From assembly GCA_045654885.1 (NCBI GenBank), contig JAZOOF010000024.1:1-64000 (forward strand): a DNA stretch of 64,000 nucleotides, given 5' to 3'. Within the stretch, counting starts at the first letter, position 1, and each line of letters opens with the position of its first letter. A program made the position numbers and the translations under genes. Shown here in pieces: positions 34,323-41,878 of the stretch. The notes under the pieces are model-generated. The model did not search any database. It was given only the letters and a program-made list of their open reading frames with translations, and was not told the origin of the DNA. This DNA is from HGM04593 sp045654885. Its GTDB lineage: Bacteria > Bacteroidota > Bacteroidia > Bacteroidales > Bacteroidaceae.

Positions 34323-35408
34323 ATGGACAAGAACAGTTTTTGCGTGATTATGGCCGGTGGTCAGGGCACGCGTCTGTGGCCAATGAGCCGCAAGGCATTC
34401 CCGAAGCAGTTCCAGGACCCTATGGGTTGTGGCAAGACACTGTTGCAGCAGACATACGAACGCTATGCCCGCATTGTTCCGTCCGGGAATATAATAATCT
34501 CCACCAATGTCGATTACAAGGCAATTGTGAAGAAACAACTGCCCGATATCAATGAGCAGCAGATTGTGTGCGAACCCGTTTACCGTGGTACAGCGCCCAG
34601 CATTGCTTACATTGCCTGCCACATACGTCAACTCAATCCCAAGGCCAATATTGTTGTGGCGCAGAGCGACCAGCTTATACTCAATGAGGAGAAGTTTGCC
34701 TCTTTGGTGGTAGAGGGTCTCGACTTCGTTTCCGAGAACAACAAACTTGTAGTGATAGGCATAAAGCCCACTTGTCCCGAGACACGTTACGGTTATATCC
34801 AGGCCGAGGGCGCTCCTGTATGCGGCGATATCTGCAAGGTGCGTACCTTTACCGAGAAACCGGCTCTCGAATTCGCCAAGGTTTTTGTCGAGAGCGGAGA
34901 GTTCTACTGGAACACCGGTATATACATATGGAATGTGCAGACAATCATTGACACGCTCTCCAAGCACTTGCCCGATATTATGCAGGAGCTCGACACAGTC
35001 TATCGCGAAATACCCGACCGCAAACAACGTCGCAAACGTGCATATGAGGTATACACTTCGCTCCCCACTGTGTCGATAGATTTGAATGTCATGGAACGCG
35101 CCGACAATGTATATGTCAGTGTGGGCGATTTCGGTTGGGCCGATATCGGTACGTGGGATACGCTGTATGGTTTCATGCCAAAGGACAACTGCGGTAATGT
35201 AATAATGAACAGCAGCGTTCTCAAATATGATTGCAACAACAATGTTGTCATGCTTCCAAAGGGCAAGCTTGCCGTTATGGAGGGTGTCGACGATTTGCTT
35301 GTGATAGATTCGGGCGATGTACTTATGATATGCCGCAAGGGCAGTGAGGGTGATGTAAGGCGCTTCCTGAACGATGCGAAGATGAAGATTGGAGACAAGT
35401 TCGCGTGA
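34323..35408 (+). CDS. manC: Mannose-1-phosphate guanylyltransferase
   Basis: 361-residue nucleotidyltransferase making GDP-mannose from mannose-1-phosphate and GTP. The activating loop GGQGTRLWP is at 12-20 and the KxFPKQF segment follows; FTEKP and GDFGWADIGTWD motifs match the family. There is no C-terminal isomerase (cupin) domain, so it is the short monofunctional type. GDP-mannose feeds GDP-fucose and surface-glycan synthesis. The start ATG at 34323 is preferred over a TTG 9 bases earlier. Confidence 0.92.
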   Translation: MDKNSFCVIMAGGQGTRLWPMSRKAFPKQFQDPMGCGKTLLQQTYERYARIVPSGNIIISTNVDYKAIVKKQLPDINEQQIVCEPVYRGTAPSIAYIACHIRQLNPKANIVVAQSDQLILNEEKFASLVVEGLDFVSENNKLVVIGIKPTCPETRYGYIQAEGAPVCGDICKVRTFTEKPALEFAKVFVESGEFYWNTGIYIWNVQTIIDTLSKHLPDIMQELDTVYREIPDRKQRRKRAYEVYTSLPTVSIDLNVMERADNVYVSVGDFGWADIGTWDTLYGFMPKDNCGNVIMNSSVLKYDCNNNVVMLPKGKLAVMEGVDDLLVIDSGDVLMICRKGSEGDVRRFLNDAKMKIGDKFA

Positions 35409-35516
35409 AACAAATGCGCTGTACGATTGTTGATAGTGTATGGCAAACTTATCTATTTTTATTGTAAAAATATGTTAAAAAACGCGAAGCGCTGTTCGGG
35501 TATACGCAAAAAGAAC

Positions 35517-35524
35517 TATCTTCG
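35517..35524 (+). promoter_or_regulatory. -7 box variant (TATCTTCG) for ferredoxin
   Basis: TATCTTCG, the TTCG variant of TAnnTTTG, lies 34 bases before the ferredoxin start. Confidence 0.6.
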
Positions 35525-35558
35525 CATCCAGATAATACAAACTTTAAATATTACAACT

Positions 35559-35726
35559 ATGGCTTACGTAATTTCAGACGACTGCGTTGCTTGCGGTACA
35601 TGTATCGACGAGTGTCCTCAGGGTGCTATTTCTGAGGGTGAGAAGTATTCAATCAATCCTGAATTGTGCATCGACTGCGGTAGCTGCGCAAGTGTTTGTC
35701 CTTCAGAGGCTATCCACGAGGGTTAA
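35559..35726 (+). CDS. 2[4Fe-4S] ferredoxin
   Basis: 55-residue clostridial-type ferredoxin. Two CxxCxxCxxxC(P) clusters are complete: C9, C12, C15, C19 and C37, C40, C43, C47. It carries low-potential electrons, for example for pyruvate:ferredoxin oxidoreductase in this anaerobe. The start at 35559 (MAYVISDDC) is clear; a longer upstream frame lacks the promoter arrangement. It is followed by a terminator and a tiny membrane-peptide gene. Confidence 0.96.
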   Translation: MAYVISDDCVACGTCIDECPQGAISEGEKYSINPELCIDCGSCASVCPSEAIHEG

Positions 35727-35746
35727 TTGTTGCGTTCTACAACTTT

Positions 35747-35778
35747 AAGGGGCACTTGAAAAAGCGCCCCTTCTTTAT
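35747..35778 (+). terminator. Terminator of ferredoxin
   Basis: Arms AAGGGGC (35747-35753) and GCCCCTT (35766-35772) with a 12-base loop, followed by CTTTAT. Moderately strong. Confidence 0.75.
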
Positions 35779-35789
35779 ATGCAGCTTGT

Positions 35790-35885
35790 ATGAAAACAGT
35801 TCTTCACCTATTGATAAAGAGTGCCATAATTGTAGCCGTAGCAGTGGTGTGCTACTATATTTACATGTCGATTATTGGCAAGTAA
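35790..35885 (+). CDS. Putative 31-residue single-helix membrane peptide
   Basis: A short reading frame begins with ATG at 35790 and ends with TAA at 35883-35885. It encodes a basic N-terminus (MKTVLHLLIKS), a hydrophobic helix (~12-27, IIVAVAVVCYYIYM) and a short end (SIIGK). Composition is exactly that of small inner-membrane peptides. It lies between the ferredoxin terminator and the bidirectional terminator at 35926, in an otherwise empty stretch. No Shine-Dalgarno or clear promoter is seen; expression is unproven. Confidence 0.45.
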   Translation: MKTVLHLLIKSAIIVAVAVVCYYIYMSIIGK

Positions 35886-35925
35886 TGGGATTTCCCATTT
35901 AAAAGGCATAGTAATGGTCAACAAA

Positions 35926-35966
35926 AACGTGAGGCAGGTCCAGTTTGGACTGCCTCACGTTTTTTC
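35926..35966. terminator. Bidirectional terminator
   Basis: Long stem: arms AACGTGAGGCAG(g)TCCA (35926-35942) and TGGACTGCCTCACGTT, one bulged G, ending in a T-run to 35966, with A-run on the other side. It serves the convergent plus-strand small gene and the minus-strand TlpA gene. Confidence 0.88.
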
Positions 35967-35982
35967 TATTGCGTAGAGTTTT

Positions 35983-37059
35983 TTACTTCATCTTCTCTTC
36001 AACCAAATCCTTCATTGCCTGGCCGCGGAGGTCGCGCTGTACGATTGTACCATCGGGGCCGAAAAGGATAATCTGTGGAATGCCCTGGATGCCGTAGAGC
36101 TCTGTAGCATTGTCCTTGTTGTTCTGTGGAACCACAATCTGTGGGTAGGTAATACCCTCCTCTTCAAGAGCGGCCTTGAATGCAGCCTCCTCGTCCCAAA
36201 CGTTCACACCAAGTACCATGAACTTCTCGCCACCGAACTTGTTCTGCAACTCGATGAGGTTGGGGATTTCGCCCTTGCAGGGGCCGCACCAGCTTGCCCA
36301 GAAATCAACAAGTACATACTTGCCCTTGCCTACATAGTCCGAAAGCTTTGATGCCTTGCCGTCAACAGTGTAGCCAGTGAAATCAACGAACATCTTGCCG
36401 GCCTGTGTAGCTGCAGCCTTCTCATATCCCTTGCGCAAGGCCTTGATTGAAGCAAGCTCGCCTGCATATTTGACAGTTGCAATAGCCTCGTCCAATGTCT
36501 CCAGTGTGGGGTAGAACTGGCGTGCTGTCATCGATACTATGTATGCACCAATTACATTGTCCTTGTTGTCGCTGATACCCTTGCGGTAGAGCTCATAGAA
36601 TGCCTTTTCCTCTTCGGCGAGTGCAGCGTTTATCTCCTCACGCGATTTGCCCTCGTTCATCAACTGGTCCATCTTTGCGTTGATGGCATTGCCAGCCTCG
36701 GCAATTTTGTTGCCTAACGCTGTGAGCTGGTCGTTGTAGCCACCGTTGTCGGTTACGGTAGCAGGGCGCGAAGTGAAGTCTATTGCAGCCTTTGTGTCTG
36801 CTTTCGCAAGCACGATTACCTTTGTGCGACGGTTCTTGTCAATGTTTACCTCAAAAATCTTTTCGCCCTGGATGTTGTTCTCGAACTTGAATGCGCCATT
36901 CTCAATTGCGCATGAGGCAGAAACCTCCATTGTGTTCTGGTCAATGAGGTACGCAGTCTTGCCGTTTGATGCCTCGTCGGTCTTTCCTGTGATTGTATAG
37001 CTCTGTGCGCTTGCCGCAAAAGCAAGGATAGCCAAAGCTATTGTTGATAAAATTCTCAT
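35983..37059 (-). CDS. TlpA-like thioredoxin protein with N-terminal DUF4369-like domain
   Basis: 358-residue secreted protein (signal peptide MRILSTIALAILAFAASAQ). An N-terminal beta-rich DUF4369-like domain (~22-110) and a helical middle (~110-220) are followed by a thioredoxin fold with WCGPC (C258, C261) and the downstream segments FMVLGVNVWDEE and GIPQIILFGPDG. Redox-active proteins of this type reduce or oxidise disulfides in the periplasm. It has its own promoter and shares a terminator with convergent genes. Confidence 0.92.
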   Translation of the reverse strand: MRILSTIALAILAFAASAQSYTITGKTDEASNGKTAYLIDQNTMEVSASCAIENGAFKFENNIQGEKIFEVNIDKNRRTKVIVLAKADTKAAIDFTSRPATVTDNGGYNDQLTALGNKIAEAGNAINAKMDQLMNEGKSREEINAALAEEEKAFYELYRKGISDNKDNVIGAYIVSMTARQFYPTLETLDEAIATVKYAGELASIKALRKGYEKAAATQAGKMFVDFTGYTVDGKASKLSDYVGKGKYVLVDFWASWCGPCKGEIPNLIELQNKFGGEKFMVLGVNVWDEEAAFKAALEEEGITYPQIVVPQNNKDNATELYGIQGIPQIILFGPDGTIVQRDLRGQAMKDLVEEKMK

Positions 37060-37101
37060 ATTCGTATTCTGTTAAAGGTTAATACTCATAAATACTGTTT
37101 G

Positions 37102-37109
37102 CGAAAATA
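37102..37109 (-). promoter_or_regulatory. -7 box variant (TATTTTCG) for the TlpA-like gene
   Basis: Minus-strand TATTTTCG, a TTCG variant of TAnnTTTG, is about 43 bases before the start codon. Confidence 0.55.
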
Positions 37110-37169
37110 ATTTAAATAAATTAATTAACGCGCATGTTTACATTATTTAATACAGAAGAGGGGCTATAA

Positions 37170-37979
37170 TTACTCGAAATTCAGAGTGATGTATCCCAAA
37201 TATCGTCCGTTCTTGCCCATCTGCTGCATGATGACATCCTTACCCTCGCAGTTGCTGTATATCATAGGTTTCTCGAAATAGTCGTGCGAGTGCCCGCCAA
37301 GTATAATGTCTATTCCCGCAGTTTCTGTTGCCAGACGCTCGTCGTTATATTCGTTCTTTATCTTCCAACCAAGGTGCGAAAGGCACACTATTGCATCGCA
37401 CCCTTTGGCTTTCAGTTCGGCAACACACCTGTTTGCCGCTTCAATGGGCGATACGAATGTCACACCTGCGTAATTCTCCTGTGCCACAAGTCCTTTTGGG
37501 TCGGGCGATAGACCGAAAACACCAATCTTTCTGCCGCCGCGCTCAATTATGGTGTAAGGCTTTATAAGCCCCTCGCACACCGTGCCGGTGAAGTCGTAGT
37601 TGGCGCATACGACATCGAACTTTGCCATCTTCAGCAGTTGCGCAAGGTTGTCAAGTCCAAAATCGAATTCGTGGTTGCCGAGTGTGCCGGCATCGTAGCC
37701 CATGGCATTCATCAGTTCAATCTCGGTGCTCCCTTTGAAACAGTTGTAGTAGAGCGAGCCTTGTGAGAAGTCGCCGCAGTCAAAGAGCAACATGTTCTCG
37801 CGGCCAACAGAGTCGGCGATGTGCTCAATGAGCAAGGCGCGGTTCAGCACTCCTGCATTGCCGTTCTTCTCGGGTTCTATGCAACTGTGTGTGTCATTGG
37901 TGTGCAGTATTGTGATACGCTCCTGTGCATATGCTCCGCAACACAGCAATATGGCAATTGTAAAAAGTATCTTTTTCAT
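37170..37979 (-). CDS. 5'-nucleotidase catalytic (metallophosphatase) domain protein
   Basis: 269-residue secreted metallophosphoesterase (signal peptide ending near CGAYAQ). Metal-site motifs of the UshA family are present: LHTNDTH (25-31), DCGD (67-70), GNHEFD (101-106), a later SHLG and GGHSHD near the C-terminus. It corresponds to the N-terminal half of UshA-like 5'-nucleotidases. The C-terminal nucleotide-binding half is encoded separately, just upstream in the same operon. It would hydrolyse nucleotides in the periplasm. Confidence 0.92.
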   Translation of the reverse strand: MKKILFTIAILLCCGAYAQERITILHTNDTHSCIEPEKNGNAGVLNRALLIEHIADSVGRENMLLFDCGDFSQGSLYYNCFKGSTEIELMNAMGYDAGTLGNHEFDFGLDNLAQLLKMAKFDVVCANYDFTGTVCEGLIKPYTIIERGGRKIGVFGLSPDPKGLVAQENYAGVTFVSPIEAANRCVAELKAKGCDAIVCLSHLGWKIKNEYNDERLATETAGIDIILGGHSHDYFEKPMIYSNCEGKDVIMQQMGKNGRYLGYITLNFE

Positions 37980-37983
37980 GGTG

Positions 37984-38736
37984 TCATTCCTTTATTGTTA
38001 TACGCCCGTCGCATGCAGTGCTTATCTTTCTGCCGTTTGCTGTCTCATTCTTTACGTACTCAACCATCAGGTCGCGCAAAAGATATCCGGTTATCTCAAG
38101 GTCGGTGCCCTGTGCAAGGGTAGTGAGGTTGTCATTGCCTTGCGACAGGTAATCAAGTGTGGCAATGCGGTATGCTTTCTGTGGCTCAATAGCTTTGCCG
38201 TCCACGGTTGCGCTCACGAGCTCTCCGTTTTTGGTTATTACCAGTCGCATTCCGCTAATGGCCTCGCCACCCGCTTTTGCAATCTCCCGGCATAGCTGTG
38301 TCAACTGCTCGCCGGTGAGTGTAAGGAATGCAAGCCTGTTCTCGAAAGTGAAGACATTGTAGATATCTCCGAATGTGATTGTGCCGGCAGCGATGTTGCT
38401 GCGTAGGCCTCCCTTGTTGGTCAGGGCAATGTCAATCTTCTCCTTGCTGTGCAGTTGTGCCATCTCCATCAGCGCATCGGCTGCAAAGTTCATCAGCGGG
38501 CTTTCGGGGATATACTTCTCCAAGGCCACAGTTGTCTCGCCAAGCACGGGGCTCTTTATGCTGTCAATGTATGCCTTGTCGCGTTCCAGTATTGCGCGCA
38601 CTTCGCTTGCGCCGTCGTTGCTGTCGATGGCTGTTACCTTTATGTTGCCGGCCTCAATGCGGAGTGTCTGTTCCTTTGGAGTGCAACTGCAAAGGGCTGC
38701 TGCCAGCAGTGTGATTGCCAAATATGAGTGTTTCAT
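37984..38736 (-). CDS. 5'-nucleotidase C-terminal domain lipoprotein
   Basis: 250-residue lipoprotein (lipobox CSC around residue 18, start ATG at 38736). It matches the 5_nucleotid_C domain: residues such as ESPLMNFAADALMEMA, LTNKGGLRSNIAAG, FGDIYNVFTFEN and TLDYLSQGNDN. This domain supplies the nucleotide-binding half of UshA-like enzymes but has no metal site. The catalytic half is encoded 4 bases downstream, so the two probably act as a two-subunit 5'-nucleotidase anchored to the outer membrane. Confidence 0.9.
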   Translation of the reverse strand: MKHSYLAITLLAAALCSCTPKEQTLRIEAGNIKVTAIDSNDGASEVRAILERDKAYIDSIKSPVLGETTVALEKYIPESPLMNFAADALMEMAQLHSKEKIDIALTNKGGLRSNIAAGTITFGDIYNVFTFENRLAFLTLTGEQLTQLCREIAKAGGEAISGMRLVITKNGELVSATVDGKAIEPQKAYRIATLDYLSQGNDNLTTLAQGTDLEITGYLLRDLMVEYVKNETANGRKISTACDGRITIKE

Positions 38737-38759
38737 AGTTTCCCGTTTAATTGATATTT

Positions 38760-38767
38760 CAAAGTTA
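38760..38767 (-). promoter_or_regulatory. -7 box (TAACTTTG) for the split nucleotidase operon
   Basis: Minus-strand TAACTTTG fits TAnnTTTG, 24 bases before the ATG at 38736. Confidence 0.7.
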
Positions 38768-38816
38768 GTGCTTGTGGCGCATAATAGCAAACAAACACCA
38801 AAATAATGGATAACAT

Positions 38817-38847
38817 TTGTTTAAATGCAAAAAATGTTCTATCTTTG
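38817..38847 (+). promoter_or_regulatory. rplS promoter: TTG, 20-base spacer, TATCTTTG
   Basis: TTG at 38817-38819 and TATCTTTG at 38840-38847 form a near-consensus Bacteroidota promoter. The ~85-base leader before rplS could hold regulation, but no clear structure is seen. Confidence 0.75.
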
Positions 38848-38933
38848 TCCCCGCTTTCGGCGTAATCGCTGTCAAGGAAGAGTAACTTGGTATGTTGCGT
38901 TTGAATGATTGAACAATTTAACAAATCAAAAAA

Positions 38934-39284
38934 ATGGATTTAATTAAAATTGCTAAAGAAGCATTTGCTACTGATGTAAAGCGTGAGATGGAGTTCCACC
39001 CGGGTGATACTATCACAGTGGCTTACAAGATCATCGAGGGAACAAAAGAGCGTATCCAGATGTATCGTGGTGTTGTTATCCGCATCAGCGGTCATGGTTG
39101 CGAGAAGCGTTTCACAGTACGTAAGATGTCAGGTACTGTAGGCGTAGAGCGTATCTTCCCATTGAACTCACCTGCTATCGACAGCATCACTGTCAACAAG
39201 CGTGGTCGTGTTCGTCGTGCTAAGCTCTACTACTTGCGCGCCCTCACAGGTAAAAAGGCTCGTATCAAAGAGATTAAGGCTTGA
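38934..39284 (+). CDS. rplS: 50S ribosomal protein L19
   Basis: 116-residue L19, a large-subunit protein at the 30S-50S interface. The conserved core is recognisable (PGDTITVAYKIIEGTKERIQMYRGVVI, FTVRKMSGTVGVERIFPLNSPAIDSI) with a basic C-terminus (RGRVRRAKLYYLR). It is transcribed alone between its promoter and a terminator hairpin, not with trmD/rimM as in Proteobacteria. Confidence 0.97.
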   Translation: MDLIKIAKEAFATDVKREMEFHPGDTITVAYKIIEGTKERIQMYRGVVIRISGHGCEKRFTVRKMSGTVGVERIFPLNSPAIDSITVNKRGRVRRAKLYYLRALTGKKARIKEIKA

Positions 39285-39305
39285 TAACCTTGTAAAGATC
39301 CAAAT

Positions 39306-39336
39306 AAAAAAGCAGCTCCAGCGGGGCTGCTTTTTT
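39306..39336. terminator. Terminator between rplS and the DUF2007 gene
   Basis: AAAAAAGCAGC (39306-39316) and GCTGCTTTTTT (39326-39336) form a stem flanked by A- and T-runs, so it can terminate both convergent genes. Confidence 0.9.
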
Positions 39337-39347
39337 ATGTTTATGGA

Positions 39348-39581
39348 TTATTGTTTCTGTTGCTCTTTTATTATTTCAAGAGCCTTCTCTTTGTCCTCTT
39401 CGTTCACCACAACGAGCACTCCCTTGCCGAACCCTGCGTATGAGGATGTAATGGCACCTATTGTCTCGTCCATTATTGCACATGGAATTTCGTTAGTGTC
39501 GAGCAATCCCTTGATAATCTCGGCCTGCCACACGGTTCCTGTGAATACCGTAACCAGTTTTTCCTTGTTTTCGTCGTTCAT
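39348..39581 (-). CDS. DUF2007-like small protein
   Basis: 77-residue protein resembling DUF2007, a putative signal-transducing fold: TVFTGTVWQAEIIKGLLDTNEIPCAIMDE near the start and GVLVVVNEEDKEKALEIIKE at the end. The function is unknown. The start at 39581 (MNDENKEK) is marked by an excellent Shine-Dalgarno, AAGGAGGTGA at 39584-39593, unusual in this lineage; a reading frame beginning 27 bases further upstream is unlikely. Confidence 0.8.
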   Translation of the reverse strand: MNDENKEKLVTVFTGTVWQAEIIKGLLDTNEIPCAIMDETIGAITSSYAGFGKGVLVVVNEEDKEKALEIIKEQQKQ

Positions 39582-39583
39582 AA

Positions 39584-39593
39584 TCACCTCCTT
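39584..39593 (-). promoter_or_regulatory. Strong Shine-Dalgarno for the DUF2007 gene
   Basis: On the minus strand AAGGAGGTGA is fully complementary to the 16S rRNA 3' end but lies immediately (2 bases) before the ATG, closer than ideal. Such strong SDs are rare in Bacteroidota. Confidence 0.7.
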
Positions 39594-39748
39594 TTTTAAT
39601 GTGAACACTTGTGGTTATCTATTTGTTGAAAGTGTCATTTTAAGCGAAAGTGAAAAACCTTTCCTTTCATTTTCTGCGAATATACTCATTTGTCGCAAAT
39701 AAAATAAACTTTTTCCGCCTAATTGCAGAAATTTCCGCGCCTTTGTGC

Positions 39749-39756
39749 TATATTCG
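39749..39756 (+). promoter_or_regulatory. -7 box variant (TATATTCG) for frr
   Basis: TATATTCG, the TTCG variant of TAnnTTTG, is 38 bases before the frr start at 39795 and supports that start over in-frame codons upstream. Confidence 0.6.
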
Positions 39757-39794
39757 CATATAATTTTATCGGAAAACAATTAATACTTAGAATT

Positions 39795-40355
39795 ATGATA
39801 GACGTAAAAGCTTGTTTAAGGGATGCCGAGGAGATGATGCAGATGACAATCATGCACCTCGAGGAGGAGTATTCACACATACGCGCGGGTAAAGCAAATG
39901 TTCATTTGCTCGACTGTGTACGCGTGAGTTCATACGGTGCCGAGATGCCATTGAGCAACGTGGCTACAATTACAACCCCCGATATGCGCACCATCGCCAT
40001 CAAGCCTTGGGACAAGAACATGATTGCTCCAATTGAGAAGGCAATCATTGACTCTCCTGTAGGTATCATGCCTGCCAACAACGGTGAGGTAATCATCATT
40101 GCCATCCCTCCATTGACAGGTGAGCGCCGCAAGGATTTGGTAAAGCAGTGCTCTCATGAGCTCGAGACTGCGAAAATCAGTATCCGCAACGCACGTCGCG
40201 ACGGTATCGATACAATGAAGAAGTCTGTTAAGGACGGTACACCCGAGGACGTTGCAAAAGACGGCGAGGAGAGCTTGCAGAAGATTCACGACAAATATAT
40301 AAAGAAAGCCGAGGAGATTTTCGCAGCCAAGGAGAAGGAAATCATGACCGTGTAA
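39795..40355 (+). CDS. frr: Ribosome recycling factor
   Basis: 186-residue RRF, which with EF-G splits post-termination ribosomes. Signature segments are present: HIRAGKAN, PEMRTI-like PDMRTIAIKPWDK, PPLTGERRKDLVKQ and the helical C-terminus. The start at 39795 (MIDVKACL) gives the family length of ~185. rsgA follows 7 bases later, joining two ribosome factors. Confidence 0.96.
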   Translation: MIDVKACLRDAEEMMQMTIMHLEEEYSHIRAGKANVHLLDCVRVSSYGAEMPLSNVATITTPDMRTIAIKPWDKNMIAPIEKAIIDSPVGIMPANNGEVIIIAIPPLTGERRKDLVKQCSHELETAKISIRNARRDGIDTMKKSVKDGTPEDVAKDGEESLQKIHDKYIKKAEEIFAAKEKEIMTV

Positions 40356-40362
40356 GCAGCTG

Positions 40363-41301
40363 ATGGCAGAGCAGGGTACGGTCATAAGGAGTTCGGGCAG
40401 TGTCTACGGTGTGCGCACGGCAGCCGGCACAGTCATTGACTGCAGGGTAAAGGGCAATTTCCGTTTGAAGGGAATACGCAGCACCAACCCTGTGGCAGTG
40501 GGCGACAATGTGAAATTCGATGTGCGCAGTGACGGCACTGCATATATCGTTGACATTCTTGAGCGCAAGAACTACATTGTGCGCAAGGCCTCGAACCTCT
40601 CCAAGCAGTCGCATATCCTTGCCGCCAACCTCGACTTGTGCTTCCTTGTGGTGACGATAAGCCACCCGGTGACGGCAACAACCTTCATCGACCGTTTTCT
40701 GGCGGCCGCCGAGGCCTATCGCGTACCCGTTGTGCTTGTCTTCAACAAAGTCGACCTATACAATGAAACCGAGCGCGAGGAACTGGATTATCTGACAGCG
40801 CTTTACGAGAGCATAGGTTACAAATGTCTGCACACAAGTGCAGTAGGCGGTGCGGGGGTAGAGGCCTTGAAGGCTGCAATGCAGGGCAAGGTGTCGTTGC
40901 TTGCCGGCAATTCAGGCGTGGGCAAGTCCAGCCTTGTGAATGCCATAGCGCCCCAGATTGCAGCACGTGTGGGCGAGATTTCAAAGACCCATGACACAGG
41001 TATGCACACAACAACGTATACCGAGATGTTCGAGTTTGCTCCCGACAGCTACATTGTAGATACCCCGGGCGTGAAGGGCTTTGGAACATTCGACATGGAG
41101 GTGGAGGAAATATCGCACTACTTTGTGGAGTTCTTTGAGTTGTCGAAAGATTGCAAATATGGCAACTGCACCCACACCCACGAACCCGGTTGCGCAGTGC
41201 TTGCCGCACTTGAACGCGGTGAACTTGCCCCTTCGCGGTATCAGTCCTATCTGAGTATGCTCGAGGACAAGGAAGAGGGGAAGTACAGGGCATCGGAATA
41301 A
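40363..41301 (+). CDS. rsgA: Ribosome small-subunit GTPase RsgA
   Basis: 312-residue circularly permuted GTPase that helps 30S maturation. An N-terminal OB fold (~1-75) precedes motifs in the permuted order G4 (NKVD), G1 (GNSGVGKSS) and G3 (DTPG), and a C-terminal zinc knuckle (CKYGNCTHTHEPGC). It lies directly behind frr. A perfect palindromic terminator follows. Confidence 0.95.
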   Translation: MAEQGTVIRSSGSVYGVRTAAGTVIDCRVKGNFRLKGIRSTNPVAVGDNVKFDVRSDGTAYIVDILERKNYIVRKASNLSKQSHILAANLDLCFLVVTISHPVTATTFIDRFLAAAEAYRVPVVLVFNKVDLYNETEREELDYLTALYESIGYKCLHTSAVGGAGVEALKAAMQGKVSLLAGNSGVGKSSLVNAIAPQIAARVGEISKTHDTGMHTTTYTEMFEFAPDSYIVDTPGVKGFGTFDMEVEEISHYFVEFFELSKDCKYGNCTHTHEPGCAVLAALERGELAPSRYQSYLSMLEDKEEGKYRASE

Positions 41302-41320
41302 CGGATTTTGACAAATAAAA

Positions 41321-41356
41321 CAGAGGGAGGATTGCAGGCCTGCAATCCTCCCTCTG
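41321..41356. terminator. Perfect 36-base palindromic terminator
   Basis: Arms CAGAGGGAGGATTGCAGG (41321-41338) and CCTGCAATCCTCCCTCTG (41339-41356) are perfectly complementary with no spacer. It lies between convergent rsgA and the minus-strand 114-residue gene and is flanked by A- and T-rich bases. Confidence 0.88.
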
Positions 41357-41381
41357 TTTGTATATCATTGTTCACTGTTCG

Positions 41382-41726
41382 TCAAGCCTCGTCTTTTGCA
41401 TGCCACAGGATAGAGAGTGAATAGTAGTAGTTCCACTCGCCAAAGTAGTAACTGCATCTTTTTGCTTCCTCGCCCAAGCTCACCTTGTATGGGCCGTCAG
41501 TCGTGCTTCCCCAACGGTGTGCCACCTCAATCATGGCATAATCCTCGCCAATCTCTGTTACGGTGAAACTGTGATTCAGGTCATACTTTGCATCCAATTC
41601 CAAACGGCTGCATTGCAATGATGAGAATGGAATGTAGAACTTCTGCTCGCCTCCCATATTATCCCCTGTCACTTCATTGACCTTATAATCCCCATCAATA
41701 ATTTTAAGCATAATCTCTCTTGCCAT
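41382..41726 (-). CDS. Hypothetical 114-residue protein
   Basis: I do not recognise a family. The protein has no signal peptide or membrane helix. Alternating hydrophobic residues suggest a beta-sandwich (IMLKIIDGDYKVNEV, QKFYIPFSSLQC, YDLNHSFTVTEIG, YAMIEVAHRWG) and the end is aromatic-rich (CSYYFGEWNYYYSLSILWHAK). It has its own promoter at 41752-41759 and its own terminator, so it is a single-gene unit, likely expressed. Function unknown. Confidence 0.7.
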   Translation of the reverse strand: MAREIMLKIIDGDYKVNEVTGDNMGGEQKFYIPFSSLQCSRLELDAKYDLNHSFTVTEIGEDYAMIEVAHRWGSTTDGPYKVSLGEEAKRCSYYFGEWNYYYSLSILWHAKDEA

Positions 41727-41751
41727 AGTAAATATTTTTTAGTGTTTGCAG

Positions 41752-41759
41752 CAAAGATA
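41752..41759 (-). promoter_or_regulatory. -7 box (TATCTTTG) for the 114-residue gene
   Basis: Minus-strand TATCTTTG matches the consensus, 26 bases before the start codon. Confidence 0.7.
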
Positions 41760-41813
41760 TCAAACTTCTGTCCATTGCAATAATTTTGGTGAAGAAATTA
41801 ATTATACAGTTGT

Positions 41814-41857
41814 AAAAAAAGAGAAGACCAAAGCCCTGTGATGAGCCTTGGTCTTCT
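41814..41857 (-). terminator. Terminator of asd
   Basis: Arms AGAAGACCAA (41822-41831) and TTGGTCTTCT (41848-41857) form a stem; read on the minus strand it is followed by a T-run (41814-41820). Confidence 0.85.
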
Positions 41858-41878
41858 ATCAATTATATACCGTTTCAA

